Source: Fictibacillus fluitans
GTDB lineage: Bacteria; Bacillota; Bacilli; Bacillales; Fictibacillaceae
Direction: 5' to 3'
Assembly: GCF_030418125.1 (NCBI RefSeq)
Contig: NZ_JAUHTR010000005.1
Location: forward strand, 214,597-278,596
Length of the DNA stretch: 64,000 bases
Part shown: positions 1-7,994 of the stretch, piece after piece
How the letters are laid out: each line of letters begins with the position of its first letter
How positions within the stretch are numbered: the first letter of the stretch is position 1
Made by a program: the position numbers and the translations under genes
The notes under the pieces: model-generated
What the model saw: only the letters and a program-made list of their open reading frames with translations
What the model was told of the DNA's origin: nothing
Database searches by the model: none

Positions 1-815
1 TAGGCAAGAAAAACAATCCCGGTGAACAAAATAGCCAATAACCCGCCCATTGCCATAAGTGTTCTCGATGCATTCCTTGGAGCGGGATCCTTAAAGTTAG
101 GTATGGCATTTGAAATTGCCTCTACACCGGTAAGAGCTGAGCTTCCTGAAGCAAAGGCCTTCAGAAGCAGGAAAAGGCTGATACCGGCAACGGGTGTACC
201 GACCGGTGTATGCAGGTTTTCAGGAACGTGACCGGTAACAATGTTGTAAGCGCCAACTCCGATCATGACGATCAAAGCTACAACAAATAAGTAAACCGGA
301 TAAGCCAGCACAGAAGCCGACTCGGTGACCCCCCTTAAGTTCAGGGTGGTCAGAAACAGGACAAACACGATCGAGATTGGCAGGTTATAAGGATGCAGCG
401 CAGGAAACGCGGAAGTAATCGCATCCGCACCTGCCGACACACTAACAGCTACCGTTAAAATGTAATCGACCAGCAGCGACCCGCCGGCAACCAATCCCGG
501 ATTTTTTCCAAGATTGTCTCTGGAAACCACATAGGCTCCCCCGCCGTGCGGGTAGGCATAGATAATTTGCCGGTAAGATAAGATGAGAGCAGTAAGCAGA
601 ATAAGTACGCCGACGGCAATCGGAATAGAATACCAGAAGGCAGCTGCGCTTATGGTAAATAGTACAATTAATATTTGCTCAGGCCCGTAGGCTACTGATG
701 ATAACGCATCGGAAGAAAGAATGGCCAAAGCCTTCGTTTTATTCAGCCTTTGTTCACCCAGCTCATTGGATTTGAGTGGCCTTCCGATCAATAACCTCTT
801 CAGCGAAGTTAACAT
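1..815 (-). CDS. kimA: KimA-type potassium importer (APC superfamily), 3' end outside window
   Basis: The first 271 codons are visible; the gene runs off the left edge. The product begins MLTSLKRLLIGRPL and is a polytopic membrane protein with APC-superfamily character (a SSDALSSVAYGPEQ stretch before the first membrane helix, then several hydrophobic segments). It resembles KimA (YdaO), the high-affinity K+/H+ symporter of Bacillus subtilis. The identification rests strongly on context: a c-di-AMP riboswitch with a terminator lies upstream, which is the known arrangement for ydaO/kimA. The ATG at 815 has a GGCGGTG ribosome site about 7 bases upstream. KimA is also known to be inhibited by c-di-AMP as a protein, through a C-terminal domain that cannot be seen here. 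A generic amino-acid permease is the less likely alternative. Confidence 0.85.
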   Translation of the reverse strand, partial: MLTSLKRLLIGRPLKSNELGEQRLNKTKALAILSSDALSSVAYGPEQILIVLFTISAAAFWYSIPIAVGVLILLTALILSYRQIIYAYPHGGGAYVVSRDNLGKNPGLVAGGSLLVDYILTVAVSVSAGADAITSAFPALHPYNLPISIVFVLFLTTLNLRGVTESASVLAYPVYLFVVALIVMIGVGAYNIVTGHVPENLHTPVGTPVAGISLFLLLKAFASGSSALTGVEAISNAIPNFKDPAPRNASRTLMAMGGLLAILFTGIVFLA

Positions 816-868
816 GTTGAATTCACCGCCACTTATAATTGTTCTCTTGATGACTAAAAAAAGGTATT

Positions 869-906
869 AAAAAAGCCCACAAGCCGACGTAAATAGACCT
901 GCGGAC
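869..906 (-). terminator. Intrinsic terminator of the c-di-AMP riboswitch
   Basis: On the minus strand an 11-pair stem (GTCCGCAGGTC with its partner, several G-U pairs) is followed by six T residues. It lies between the aptamer and the kimA start, where the expression platform of an OFF switch is expected. Confidence 0.8.
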
Positions 907-948
907 ATTATAATTTTTGTCGCACAAGCTCCACCCTCTTTCTCCAAA

Positions 949-1070
949 AACGCTTACGAGGTTAGCTGTCGGATTCGGGCCTTAAGAGTAGCCCTACCTT
1001 TGAAAGGATTCACCCCGTGGATGGATTTATACATCCGGATGGTTCCCCCGCACACTAAGGTTTCAGCGAT
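949..1070 (-). promoter_or_regulatory. ydaO/yuaA c-di-AMP riboswitch aptamer
   Basis: The minus strand carries the conserved blocks of this aptamer in the right order: GCGGGGGAACC, GGGGTGAATCC, AGGGCTACTC, then GCCCGAATCCG followed by CAGCTAACCTCGTAAGCG. The two ends (CGCT and AGCG) can pair to close the structure. In this family, binding of cyclic di-AMP favours the downstream terminator and lowers expression of potassium or cell-wall genes. Confidence 0.95.
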
Positions 1071-1092
1071 TCAAGAAATTGAAACTTCGTAT

Positions 1093-1121
1093 ATCATACT
1101 CCTGCTTTGAACAATTGTAAA
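1093..1121 (-). promoter_or_regulatory. SigA-type promoter for the kimA riboswitch transcript
   Basis: TTTACA (1121-1116) and TATGAT (1098-1093) are spaced by 17 bases on the minus strand, about 25 bases before the aptamer. Confidence 0.7.
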
Positions 1122-1205
1122 TAAAAAGATTAGAACCTTTATTAATCGGAAATCTTATTTATAAATGCTTCGAAAATCAATGGATTTTTGATAGGAGGAT
1201 GTGTC

Positions 1206-1334
1206 ATGCCGGAGAAAAAAGAGCCCCTTTTATCTGATGAGTTCCTTGATCAGCTCACAAGGGAAATCAACGAGCAGTTCGGCGGTCCTGCTTTCGAACA
1301 AAACGATGGCTCAGAGGAAATGGAACCAGAGTAA
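1206..1334 (+). CDS. Small acidic protein, 42 residues
   Basis: A 42-codon gene preceded by a strong ribosome site (AGGAGG, 7 bases before ATG). The product starts MPEKKEPLLSDEFLDQLTRE and is rich in Glu and Asp, with no membrane segment or cysteine. It is divergent from kimA. Small proteins with a similar LLSDEFLDQL core occur in Bacillaceae, some under unlikely transporter names; that recollection is not certain. No function can be assigned. Confidence 0.7.
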   Translation: MPEKKEPLLSDEFLDQLTREINEQFGGPAFEQNDGSEEMEPE

Positions 1335-1418
1335 ATAGAAGTACCCCAAAGTATTACTTAGTAATTTTCCGCGAAATAAAAATACCATTAGTTTTCACCA
1401 ATGGCATCAACTGTATCG

Positions 1419-2060
1419 TTATTCTTTTTCGCCAACGACTGTAAACCGCTGATTTTCATGCTGCGGGTTTTCGATTTCATCCAAAACGGCAATGGCGTAG
1501 TCAGCAAAACTGATATAGCTTTCCCCTTTATCATTCAATATCATTTGCTCTTTACCCTTTTGGTAAGAACCTGTACGTTTGCCTTCCGGGTTAAAGAATG
1601 CAGCGGGACTGATATACGTCCATTTGATCCCTTTGGATTCCTGCAGTTCCTTTAGATTTGCACCCATGTTTGAAGCCGTTGGATAAAAGGCTTCGGGGAA
1701 ATCCGGTGTCTCAAACAAACGAGTGGATTGTGATTCGTCTACAAACAAGCTGCCGGCACCACCTACCACAACCAGCCTGGTTTGCGGCGCACCTTTTAAC
1801 GCATCTATAAACACACGGCCAGCTTCAATGTGCTGTTCTTCCTTGCCCCGTGGTGCGTTAAACGCATTAACAACCACATCAAATGGTTTCAAATCTTCCG
1901 TTCTCAGGTCAAAGATATCCTTTTCAAGTACATGCGCTTTCTCATTCTTAACCTTTGCTGCATTCCGGACAATCGCTGTAACTTCATGCCCTCTTTCCAC
2001 CGCTTCATTTACGATCAAGCTGCCGGCTTTGCCGCTTGCTCCAATCACTCCAATTTTCAT
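1419..2060 (-). CDS. NAD(P)-binding Rossmann protein, atypical SDR (YwnB-like)
   Basis: 213 residues. The N-terminus MKIGVIGASGKAGS has the GxxGxxG dinucleotide-binding turn of the extended or atypical SDR family (NmrA/YwnB type), followed by a VVVGGAGS strand near residue 100. No classical YxxxK active-site pair stands out, as in many NAD(P)H-binding family members, so the reaction is unknown; a redox-sensing or flavin-reductase role is possible. GGAGGAGATAGAGT precedes the ATG. The next gene upstream (2077-2496) ends only 16 bases away, so the two may be cotranscribed. Confidence 0.8.
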   Translation of the reverse strand: MKIGVIGASGKAGSLIVNEAVERGHEVTAIVRNAAKVKNEKAHVLEKDIFDLRTEDLKPFDVVVNAFNAPRGKEEQHIEAGRVFIDALKGAPQTRLVVVGGAGSLFVDESQSTRLFETPDFPEAFYPTASNMGANLKELQESKGIKWTYISPAAFFNPEGKRTGSYQKGKEQMILNDKGESYISFADYAIAVLDEIENPQHENQRFTVVGEKE

Positions 2061-2076
2061 ACTCTATCTCCTCCAT

Positions 2077-2496
2077 TTATGTATAAAACCGAACTGCCCT
2101 ATAAATAATCCATGCAAAAATCAAAGCCCAGATCAACAGAACGAGTCCGCCTGCCACCCAGTTCTTCGGCTTTCCCTCCTTCAGCAAATCGATTGCTTTT
2201 TTCTCACAATCGGCCAGAACATCGCGGGGTATCATTTTTAAAGCCAGCCAGACCCCGGCAGGTACAAGGATAATATCATCAAGATACCCAAGAACCGGTA
2301 TGAAGTCAGGAATCAAATCAATCGGGCTGAAGGCATAGGCTACCACCAGAGCAGTAAACGCCTTCGCATACCAGGGAACCCTGTTATCCCTGCAGGCAAA
2401 ATACAAAGTATAGATCTGTCGTTTCAGTTTTCTTGCCCAGGCTTTTAGTTTATCCATTGGTCCTCCATGCATTGGTGATTTCCTATGCTTCTTCAT
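2077..2496 (-). CDS. DUF1232 (YkvA-type) membrane protein
   Basis: 139 residues as listed. The core WYAKAFTALVVAYAFSPIDLIPDFIPVLGYLDD is the DUF1232 signature: a helix ending in SPIDLIPD, then a hydrophobic hairpin; a second membrane segment lies at the C-terminus. Function is unknown in this family. Start choice is uncertain: ATG at 2496 has GAGGAA 12 bases upstream, while an internal ATG at 2457 (MDKLKAW) has GGAGG only 4 bases upstream and would give 126 residues. Confidence 0.8.
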   Translation of the reverse strand: MKKHRKSPMHGGPMDKLKAWARKLKRQIYTLYFACRDNRVPWYAKAFTALVVAYAFSPIDLIPDFIPVLGYLDDIILVPAGVWLALKMIPRDVLADCEKKAIDLLKEGKPKNWVAGGLVLLIWALIFAWIIYRAVRFYT

Positions 2497-2529
2497 TAGC
2501 TAAACCAATTCCTCTTTTAAAAGGCGCTA

Positions 2530-2557
2530 TTATAAAAAAGAACCCTTTTCGGGTTAG
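2530..2557 (-). terminator. Rho-independent terminator
   Basis: AACCCGAAAAGGGTT followed by CTTTTTT on the minus strand; it ends the two-gene unit 3090-2624. Confidence 0.75.
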
Positions 2558-2623
2558 TAAAATGATAGATGTCGGGATGACGTGCAGTGTAGCACGTTCG
2601 GGAAGCTTTATTCGTTTTAGCCA

Positions 2624-2872
2624 TTATTGCCCGCTCATATAAGAAAAATAGAACGTCAGACCGAAAAAGAGTAAAAAGAACACAATAAAGATCATGTTGC
2701 GTTGTCTTTTACTGCGAAAGGAGACAAGCTGATCAATGATATAAAAAATCCCTATTCCCCCCAGAACAAACATGAATTCCGCAAACCCCGCAGGATAAAG
2801 AAGATATCCCAGGATAAAAAAGAGAACAACTAAACCACCGCTTAATAAAAGCCTGTTTTTTGTATTGCTCAT
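2624..2872 (-). CDS. Small integral membrane protein, unknown
   Basis: 82 residues with three hydrophobic segments (about residues 8-25, 30-48 and 58-78) separated by a basic loop (RSKRQR). It sits 23 bases downstream of another small membrane gene and ahead of a terminator, so the two form a short operon. GGAGC lies 9 bases before the ATG. No family is recognised. Confidence 0.65.
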   Translation of the reverse strand: MSNTKNRLLLSGGLVVLFFILGYLLYPAGFAEFMFVLGGIGIFYIIDQLVSFRSKRQRNMIFIVFFLLFFGLTFYFSYMSGQ

Positions 2873-2895
2873 CCTTCTTCGCTCCTTTTTCCGGG

Positions 2896-3090
2896 CTAGT
2901 CTTGTTCCTTCCTTCGCTTTCTCGCTCTCCCGCCTTCTTTATCATGCTGTTCAATCAGCAAGTAGGTGCACATCAGAAGAGCTCCCATTCCGACTCCCCT
3001 TACATCCGCTTCCTCTCCAAGTATCGGCAAAACAGCTGCACTAAACACCAGGAGCAGCAGAGCGGGGATTAACAATAAAATCTTATTCAA
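2896..3090 (-). CDS. Small membrane protein with basic C-terminus, unknown
   Basis: The reading frame is open back to an ATG at 3159, but that codon has no ribosome site. A TTG at 3090 has a perfect GGAGG 8 bases upstream and starts directly at a hydrophobic helix (LNKILLLIPALLLLV), so a 64-residue product is preferred. It has two membrane segments and a charged tail (RARKRRKEQD). It is the first gene of the pair with 2624-2872. Function unknown. Confidence 0.6.
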   Translation of the reverse strand: MNKILLLIPALLLLVFSAAVLPILGEEADVRGVGMGALLMCTYLLIEQHDKEGGRARKRRKEQD

Positions 3091-3215
3091 CCCACCAGCC
3101 TCCAATAGCTTCTTGAATGATATCTCAACTATTAAATAACTGTTTAACTGTGTAACCACTTATTGTTTACCCGGTGTTCTTTATATGAAACTCTTTTTTG
3201 TCATGCTTAAAGTTC

Positions 3216-3252
3216 CAAATAAAAGACAGGCTGCACATGGCAACCTGTCTTC
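3216..3252 (-). terminator. Rho-independent terminator
   Basis: AGACAGG and CCTGTCT form the stem, followed by TTTTATTT on the minus strand, right after the YvbH-like gene. Confidence 0.85.
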
Positions 3253-3262
3253 ACTAATACAT

Positions 3263-3877
3263 CTAGTTATTAATATACTTCTCAAACACATAGCCGTAAT
3301 CCTTCACATGGTACTCTTTACGGCTTTCCATCAGCCACGTAAAAGCGGCGTCATTCAACTGGTTGAAGCTGTCGACCAGTTCATTTTCCTTGCTTTGGAT
3401 CCGGCTGAGCGTCGTGGATGCCACGTTGATGCTCTGCTGGGCATATTGAAGGGCAAACTCGTTCTCGTGAGCGATCTCTGCAATTTTACTAAGGGATTTG
3501 TACAAATCCTTCAGCTCTTCAATGTGTCTTTTGTGCACATCGATGGAAAATGGAACCGAACCGATGACAAACTTGATCTCCACGTCGAGGTCCACTGTAC
3601 CCGCGGTCTCCAGTGCTACGTTGGAAATCGTGTTCTCGCCATAGCTGTAGCGGTGGAGCATGCGTTTTTTGCTGACGGCGCTCGTTCCGTCCAGATGAAT
3701 AAGCGCACGGTTCGTAAAACAGTATTCATCTGTTTTTGATTTGATCAAAAAATAAATTTTTTCATTGTCTTCGTGAAAGACGTAATCGTCGGCGTCCACC
3801 TTATCATAATCGGCAGGCTTGATCACACTTCCGACATCACTTAATCCTAATGCATCTGAAGCCAGGCGCTTTAACAT
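3263..3877 (-). CDS. YvbH-like protein: bacterial PH domain plus oligomerisation domain
   Basis: 204 residues, the usual length for YvbH. The N-terminal two thirds (about 10-125) match the bacterial pleckstrin-homology fold with the YFLIKSKTDEYCFTNRALIHLDG stretch split over two strands; the C-terminal third (about 130-200) is helical with the QQSINVASTTLSRIQ segment of the YvbH oligomerisation region. Members form rings and have no established reaction; they are presumed cytoplasmic and stress-related. It is followed by its own terminator and appears to be transcribed alone. Confidence 0.8.
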   Translation of the reverse strand: MLKRLASDALGLSDVGSVIKPADYDKVDADDYVFHEDNEKIYFLIKSKTDEYCFTNRALIHLDGTSAVSKKRMLHRYSYGENTISNVALETAGTVDLDVEIKFVIGSVPFSIDVHKRHIEELKDLYKSLSKIAEIAHENEFALQYAQQSINVASTTLSRIQSKENELVDSFNQLNDAAFTWLMESRKEYHVKDYGYVFEKYINN

Positions 3878-3943
3878 GATATCTTCCTCTCCTTGTTGCG
3901 GTCTACCCTATATACGATATCACATGTTGAAAAGTTTCATGAT

Positions 3944-4432
3944 TTAGTGGACGCCGCTTTCCGGATTCCAGCTGCCCTGCTTTTTACGGGCATACAAAAT
4001 CTGGCCGGTATGGTAGGCCACATGAATGGTCATGTTGGCGATGACACTGCCCCATGCCTCTTCGCGGTGGCTGTAGGCATTCTCGTCAAACCGTGCTTCG
4101 TCTGCCTCTTCTACCGCTTTAATCCACTGGGCGGTAAGATGATTCAGTTTATCCATCGTCTGCTTCCAGTCCAGCTCTTCCTGGTCACGAAAGGTTTCAT
4201 CGTTTTCCACGTTGTTTCCTCCCTGAGATTCAGGGCTTTGAAAACGCTTCAAGTAAAGTTCATTCCAATAAATGAGATGATTGGTGATCTCGCGGATTGA
4301 ATTACTTTCAGGCGTTTCCTTCCATGCGGCCTGATCATCGGTCAGTCCTACAAGCGATTCTTTTAGTGATACAAACCAGTGACTGTCCTCAAGCGCATCG
4401 AGCTGATTGAGCAGTACTTCTTTTGCATTCAT
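3944..4432 (-). CDS. DinB-family protein
   Basis: 162 residues, the normal size for the DinB/YfiT four-helix metalloprotein superfamily. The three expected metal-binding histidines are visible: one in ITNHLIYWN (about residue 52) and two in HVAYHTGQ (about 139 and 143). Relatives include thiol S-transferases (bacillithiol-dependent), so such a role is possible. Its ATG overlaps the stop of the upstream GNAT gene by four bases (ATGA), which indicates translational coupling. Confidence 0.85.
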   Translation of the reverse strand: MNAKEVLLNQLDALEDSHWFVSLKESLVGLTDDQAAWKETPESNSIREITNHLIYWNELYLKRFQSPESQGGNNVENDETFRDQEELDWKQTMDKLNHLTAQWIKAVEEADEARFDENAYSHREEAWGSVIANMTIHVAYHTGQILYARKKQGSWNPESGVH

Positions 4433-4926
4433 CGTATTGCCTCCCTGGTAACTGATTTGGATGTAACAAAAGTCTGATACCGGACCTGTTCGGTTTCAGA
4501 GAACTGATCGGTAAATTCTCCATTGGTATAGTCCCGAATGATCCGGACCCAGAAGGATTGTGCCGGTTTGTTCTTTGGAATCTGTGCCACATCCCATTTG
4601 CCCGGAAACCGGTCAAACGTAAGAAAAGCCGCCTGCCGGCCAATCCCCATTTTGCGGTACTTCTTCATAACAAAAAACTCAGCAATCATATGGGTGCCTC
4701 TGGTTTTGTGGACAAGCACAAATCCCGCAAACCGGTTGTCCGCTTTAATAAAAAAGGGATAACGCCCTTCTTCTTGCCAGTAGGCATCCAAATAGGCATA
4801 GCCGTACTGGCCGTTTTCATTCAAATCCGACCCGTCAAATTCGCTGAAATCATAACGGTACAGCTCCAGCATTTGTGTTAACACGTTCTTTTTTTCCAAG
4901 GCTGCTTTTTCAAGTATCAGTTTCAT
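4429..4926 (-). CDS. GNAT-family N-acetyltransferase
   Basis: 165 residues. The acetyl-CoA binding motif A is seen as FFVMKKYRKMGIGRQAA (about residues 90-106; the R-x-x-G-x-G/A turn is YRKMGIG), with a preceding beta strand MIAEFFV. The frame extends upstream to 5043, but that region holds the terminator of the neighbouring SDR gene; ATG 4926 has GGAGGG 6 bases upstream and is preferred. Substrate unknown. Coupled to the DinB gene through an ATGA overlap. Confidence 0.8.
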   Translation of the reverse strand: MKLILEKAALEKKNVLTQMLELYRYDFSEFDGSDLNENGQYGYAYLDAYWQEEGRYPFFIKADNRFAGFVLVHKTRGTHMIAEFFVMKKYRKMGIGRQAAFLTFDRFPGKWDVAQIPKNKPAQSFWVRIIRDYTNGEFTDQFSETEQVRYQTFVTSKSVTREAIR

Positions 4927-5002
4927 AGACATCCCTCCTCTGGGCGTCACCTTTCCCCATCCAATACATTCTCTTCTGCTGTTTGGAATCCTTTTTATGT
5001 AC

Positions 5003-5037
5003 ATAAAAAAGACAGGCATTGCAGCCTGCCTGTCTGA
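5003..5037 (-). terminator. Rho-independent terminator
   Basis: AGACAGGC and GCCTGTCT pair around a 10-base loop, followed by TTTTTTAT on the minus strand; it ends the SDR gene. Confidence 0.85.
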
Positions 5038-5043
5038 AATCAC

Positions 5044-5916
5044 TTAGCCGTTGACGACCATGCCGCCATTAATATGAATAACCTGTCCCGACATATAAGA
5101 AGAATCGTCCGAAGCCAACAGCACATAACCCGGTGCCAGTTCCTCCGGCTGCCCCACCCGTTTCATAGGGGTTTCCTGGCCAAAGCTGTCTACTGTCGAT
5201 CTCGGCTGGCTCGCCGGGATGAGAGGTGTCCAGATCGGACCCGGGGAAATACCGTTTACCCGGATGCCCCGGTCGACGAGCTGAAGAGAAAGCGATCTCA
5301 TAAAGCCAAGCACAGCCGCCTTGGAAGAGGCATAATCCAATCCGTTCTTTTGCCCCTTATAGGCAGAGTCGGAGGTTGTAAAGATAATGGTGCTTCCTTC
5401 TTTCATGTGCGGAACGGCCTCTTTGGTGATATAGAACGCCCCAAATACATTCGTTTCATATGTGGTGACAAAATCCTCACAGTGAACATCCTCGATGCGG
5501 TCCTTCAGGATCGCTGTAGCTGCATTGCTGACGAGAATATCCAGCTTGCCGAATTTCTCAATCGTCTTCTGGACGGCTTCCTTGGCGAATGCTTCCTTCC
5601 TGAGATCTCCCGGAATAAGCAGACATTGTACGCCTTCCTCTTCCACTGCTTCTTTTGTGAACTCGGCATCCTTGTGTTCGTCATAATAGACGATCGCCAC
5701 ATGGGCGCCTTCCTTCGCATATAACGAAGCGACAGCCCGTCCGATCCCGCTGTCGCCTCCGGTAATCAGTGCCACTCTATCCTTTAATTTGCCTGTTCCT
5801 TTGTATTCCGCACGGTCGAACTGAGGGCGCAAGTACATGTCCTCTTCAATGCCCGGCAGCCGGTTCTGCTGTTCCGGTGGTGTATCTGTTGGATAACGCT
5901 GTTGGTCTTGATCCAT
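5044..5916 (-). CDS. Short-chain dehydrogenase/reductase (YhxC/YhdF type)
   Basis: 290 residues with the N-terminal extension (about 40 residues, rich in Gln and Pro) typical of the glucose/ribitol-dehydrogenase-like general-stress SDRs of Bacillus. Visible motifs: TGGDSGIG cofactor turn (about 52-59), SNAA strand (about 130), catalytic Ser in TTSDSAY and YASSK (Tyr and Lys, about 196-200). Likely an NAD(P)-dependent oxidoreductase of unknown substrate. The frame extends to 6000 but the ATG at 5916 carries GGAGG 8 bases upstream and is chosen. Confidence 0.85.
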   Translation of the reverse strand: MDQDQQRYPTDTPPEQQNRLPGIEEDMYLRPQFDRAEYKGTGKLKDRVALITGGDSGIGRAVASLYAKEGAHVAIVYYDEHKDAEFTKEAVEEEGVQCLLIPGDLRKEAFAKEAVQKTIEKFGKLDILVSNAATAILKDRIEDVHCEDFVTTYETNVFGAFYITKEAVPHMKEGSTIIFTTSDSAYKGQKNGLDYASSKAAVLGFMRSLSLQLVDRGIRVNGISPGPIWTPLIPASQPRSTVDSFGQETPMKRVGQPEELAPGYVLLASDDSSYMSGQVIHINGGMVVNG

Positions 5917-5994
5917 ACTGAATCCTCCCTGTCTGATTGAAAAATTTAACAATGTACTTTTCCACATCCTGAGGGGAGGTAAACCACTGTTCAC

Positions 5995-6021
5995 TTTCAT
6001 AGAGAGAACTTTTCTATGAAA
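5995..6021. other. Inverted repeat between two minus-strand genes
   Basis: TTTCATAGA and TCTATGAAA form a perfect 9-pair stem with a 9-base loop. No T-run follows on the minus strand, so it is either a weak transcript-end structure of the GNAT gene or a protein site upstream of the SDR gene. Confidence 0.45.
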
Positions 6022-6024
6022 ATG

Positions 6025-6798
6025 TCATTCAGCCACAAGGTTTAATAATCTTGTTTTACTCACCATGCCCGCCCGCTCCAGTGTCTTTTTAGAATTCGTA
6101 TTGTAGTACCAGCAGCCGCAAATGGGAATCGTGTTATGTTCGTAGCACCACTGTTTCAAATGATGAATGACGGTTTGGCCGACTCCCTGCTGCCTGTAAG
6201 CCTTGTTGGTGAACATGCCAATACTCGCATATCCGCTGAGGAGCTTGCTGCGCTCCAATACACCGATTCCGAGCAGGACATCGTCTTTCGTGAACGTAAA
6301 CAGCTCTCCTTTTTCCGCCATTTTATCTGCCTGCTGTAAAAAGTCACCCGAAACCTCTATGATTCTATGAACATCTTCTGGCCCCGCCGGGTGAAAAGTT
6401 CCGCCGGGATATAGAGTTTCCGGTAACAGTGGACGTTTACTGTCCTGAAAGAAATAGGCCTCCTTTTCAATCTTAAAATCCAGGTCCAATGCCATGCTTA
6501 AAAAGAGTTCATCACATGTGGGAACAAATAACGAACGGATCGAATAGTGTTCCAGCACGTGTTTAAACGTATCCTGAGCAAGGTGCAGATACGGCTGTGC
6601 GATATAAAACTGGGTCAGCTTTTCGTTACTGTGGATAGCGAAGTACCCGATCAAAGTGGAACCATCGTACATCTGGTAAAACGCTGAATTCAAAATATGA
6701 TTCTCTAAAAAGGAGTCGATGGGAGAGCTTAACGCTTTTATGTATTCCTCCGTTAGCTCTTTTACGTTATCGATGCTGCATGGTTTAAAATGACTCAT
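6025..6798 (-). CDS. GNAT-family N-acetyltransferase with N-terminal extension
   Basis: 257 residues. The C-terminal half (about 140-250) is a GNAT domain with the acetyl-CoA loop YRQQGVGQTV and the terminal NTNSKKTLERAGM helix typical of family members. The N-terminal half (about 1-130) looks like a degenerate second GNAT fold, as in tandem-GNAT proteins of Bacillus. GGGAGGCAGC precedes the ATG at 6798; the longer frame has no start signal. Substrate unknown. Confidence 0.75.
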   Translation of the reverse strand: MSHFKPCSIDNVKELTEEYIKALSSPIDSFLENHILNSAFYQMYDGSTLIGYFAIHSNEKLTQFYIAQPYLHLAQDTFKHVLEHYSIRSLFVPTCDELFLSMALDLDFKIEKEAYFFQDSKRPLLPETLYPGGTFHPAGPEDVHRIIEVSGDFLQQADKMAEKGELFTFTKDDVLLGIGVLERSKLLSGYASIGMFTNKAYRQQGVGQTVIHHLKQWCYEHNTIPICGCWYYNTNSKKTLERAGMVSKTRLLNLVAE

Positions 6799-6867
6799 GT
6801 GCTGCCTCCCTCTATTTAATGATCTGCTAAAATCTTCTACAGCTTCGATTGGATACCTTCCCGCCAA

Positions 6868-6900
6868 AATAAAAGAGAGCCGTTCAAAGACGGCCCTTTT
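6868..6900 (-). terminator. Rho-independent terminator
   Basis: GCCGTCTTTGAACGGC stem-loop followed by TCTCTTTTATTTT on the minus strand, directly after the spore gene at 6902. Confidence 0.75.
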
Positions 6901-6901
6901 G

Positions 6902-7138
6902 CTACAGCACACTATTTTTAACAGAGTTTGAATCAATGACATCCTGATCCGCCACCCAGATGATCGGAAGGTTGACAACGGTAAGATCTCCGTTGTCCTC
7001 ACCGAATCCCTGGTTGGTTTTGTTTGAGCTGAACAGATCGAGCTGCTGGACCGGCCCAAAAGCGAGAGTGGCCGAACGGTCCATTGTATTGACTTTAAAC
7101 CCAAGCATGTTAACGACCATGGGTGAAAACAGCACCAT
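6902..7138 (-). CDS. GerPA/GerPF-like spore protein
   Basis: 78 residues. It shares with its two neighbours (7159-7422 and 7991-8221) the pattern of a short hydrophobic start, an S-A-x-L-x-F-G stretch and a Lys-Thr/Lys-Asn motif ending in GFGExNGD, which fits the GerPA/GerPF family of small spore proteins. GerP proteins are made in the mother cell and help germinants pass through the spore coat. It is the second gene of a minus-strand pair and is followed by a terminator. Exact role unknown; a structural coat role is equally possible. Confidence 0.65.
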   Translation of the reverse strand: MVLFSPMVVNMLGFKVNTMDRSATLAFGPVQQLDLFSSNKTNQGFGEDNGDLTVVNLPIIWVADQDVIDSNSVKNSVL

Positions 7139-7158
7139 GTGAACCTCCTGCTTTTTTG

Positions 7159-7422
7159 TCAGACCTTCTCAATCAGTGAAGGGATTTCCCGTCCGTACGA
7201 TGACTGTGTAACCGGTGAATCAACAGCATCCCTGTCATCCACTGAATTGTCGTTGCCAATAAACCTCGCATCATCTCCAAAACTTTGGCCGAAGCCCTGA
7301 TTTTTTTTATCTGAATTGTGCCAGTCAGACAAGTAATTCTCCCCGATATTCACCGCCGACGCATTTTCAAAGGAATTAATTTTAAAAAGAAAAATATTTA
7401 TAACAATAGAAGGTGAACCCAC
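7159..7422 (-). CDS. GerPA/GerPF-like spore protein
   Basis: 87 residues beginning MGSPSIVINIFLFKINSFEN. The middle (SAVNIGENY, then DKKNQGFGQSFGDD) matches the GerPA/GerPF pattern and is clearly paralogous to 6902-7138 and 7991-8221. It lies 20 bases upstream of the former, so the two form one unit. The start has AGGAGGGAG upstream. It is transcribed divergently from the Hsp20-like gene, with 77 bases between the start codons. Confidence 0.65.
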   Translation of the reverse strand: MGSPSIVINIFLFKINSFENASAVNIGENYLSDWHNSDKKNQGFGQSFGDDARFIGNDNSVDDRDAVDSPVTQSSYGREIPSLIEKV

Positions 7423-7499
7423 TAATTTCTCCCTCCTTTTCCCCTAAATATATGTTTGTTCCCTGTAAATATGTTTGCTTGAATTCTGGAGGTGCTTGA

Positions 7500-7994
7500 A
7501 TGGACGTCGATAAATTGCAACAGTGGCTGGAGCTCGCGCAAAAGGTACAGGGAAACGATTTCTGGAACAGTATTTTTGATGGTCCTCCGGGCGGGCAAAT
7601 CGGCCAGGTCAACAACCAGCAGGATGCACGGCACCGGTATAACCAATACGGGCCCAGCCAAAGCGCCCCTTCACCCCAGGCGGAATTTCCTAAGGTCGAT
7701 ATTTACACGAACAACCGGGAATGGATGATCGTGATTGATCTTCCCGGCATCCGGAAGGAAGATGTGAATCTCTCCATGTCAGCCAACAACCTGACAATCA
7801 AAGGCGTACTGCACTCTCCCTACAAAGATGCCACCGTCGTCAAAGCCGAACGGCCCACTGGCCATTTCGAACGGACCATACAGCTGCCTGAACTGATTAA
7901 CGAGACCCGGACGGCTGCCCGCTTTTTTAATGGAGTGCTCGAAGTAAGAATCATGCGCAACCTGACCCCAGAGCGGAATATACGGATTGATTAG
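7500..7994 (+). CDS. Hsp20/alpha-crystallin family protein, likely spore-associated
   Basis: 164 residues. The alpha-crystallin domain spans about 60-160: FPKVDIYTNNREW, then VIDLPGIRKEDVNLS and the C-terminal GVLEVRI strand. The first 60 residues are rich in Gln, Asn, Gly and Pro. GGAGG lies 8 bases before the ATG. Small heat-shock-like proteins such as CotM and CotP are coat components in Bacillus; being surrounded by GerP-like genes suggests this one is a spore coat protein rather than a cytosolic chaperone. It overlaps the end of the convergent gene at 7991 by four bases. Confidence 0.8.
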   Translation: MDVDKLQQWLELAQKVQGNDFWNSIFDGPPGGQIGQVNNQQDARHRYNQYGPSQSAPSPQAEFPKVDIYTNNREWMIVIDLPGIRKEDVNLSMSANNLTIKGVLHSPYKDATVVKAERPTGHFERTIQLPELINETRTAARFFNGVLEVRIMRNLTPERNIRID

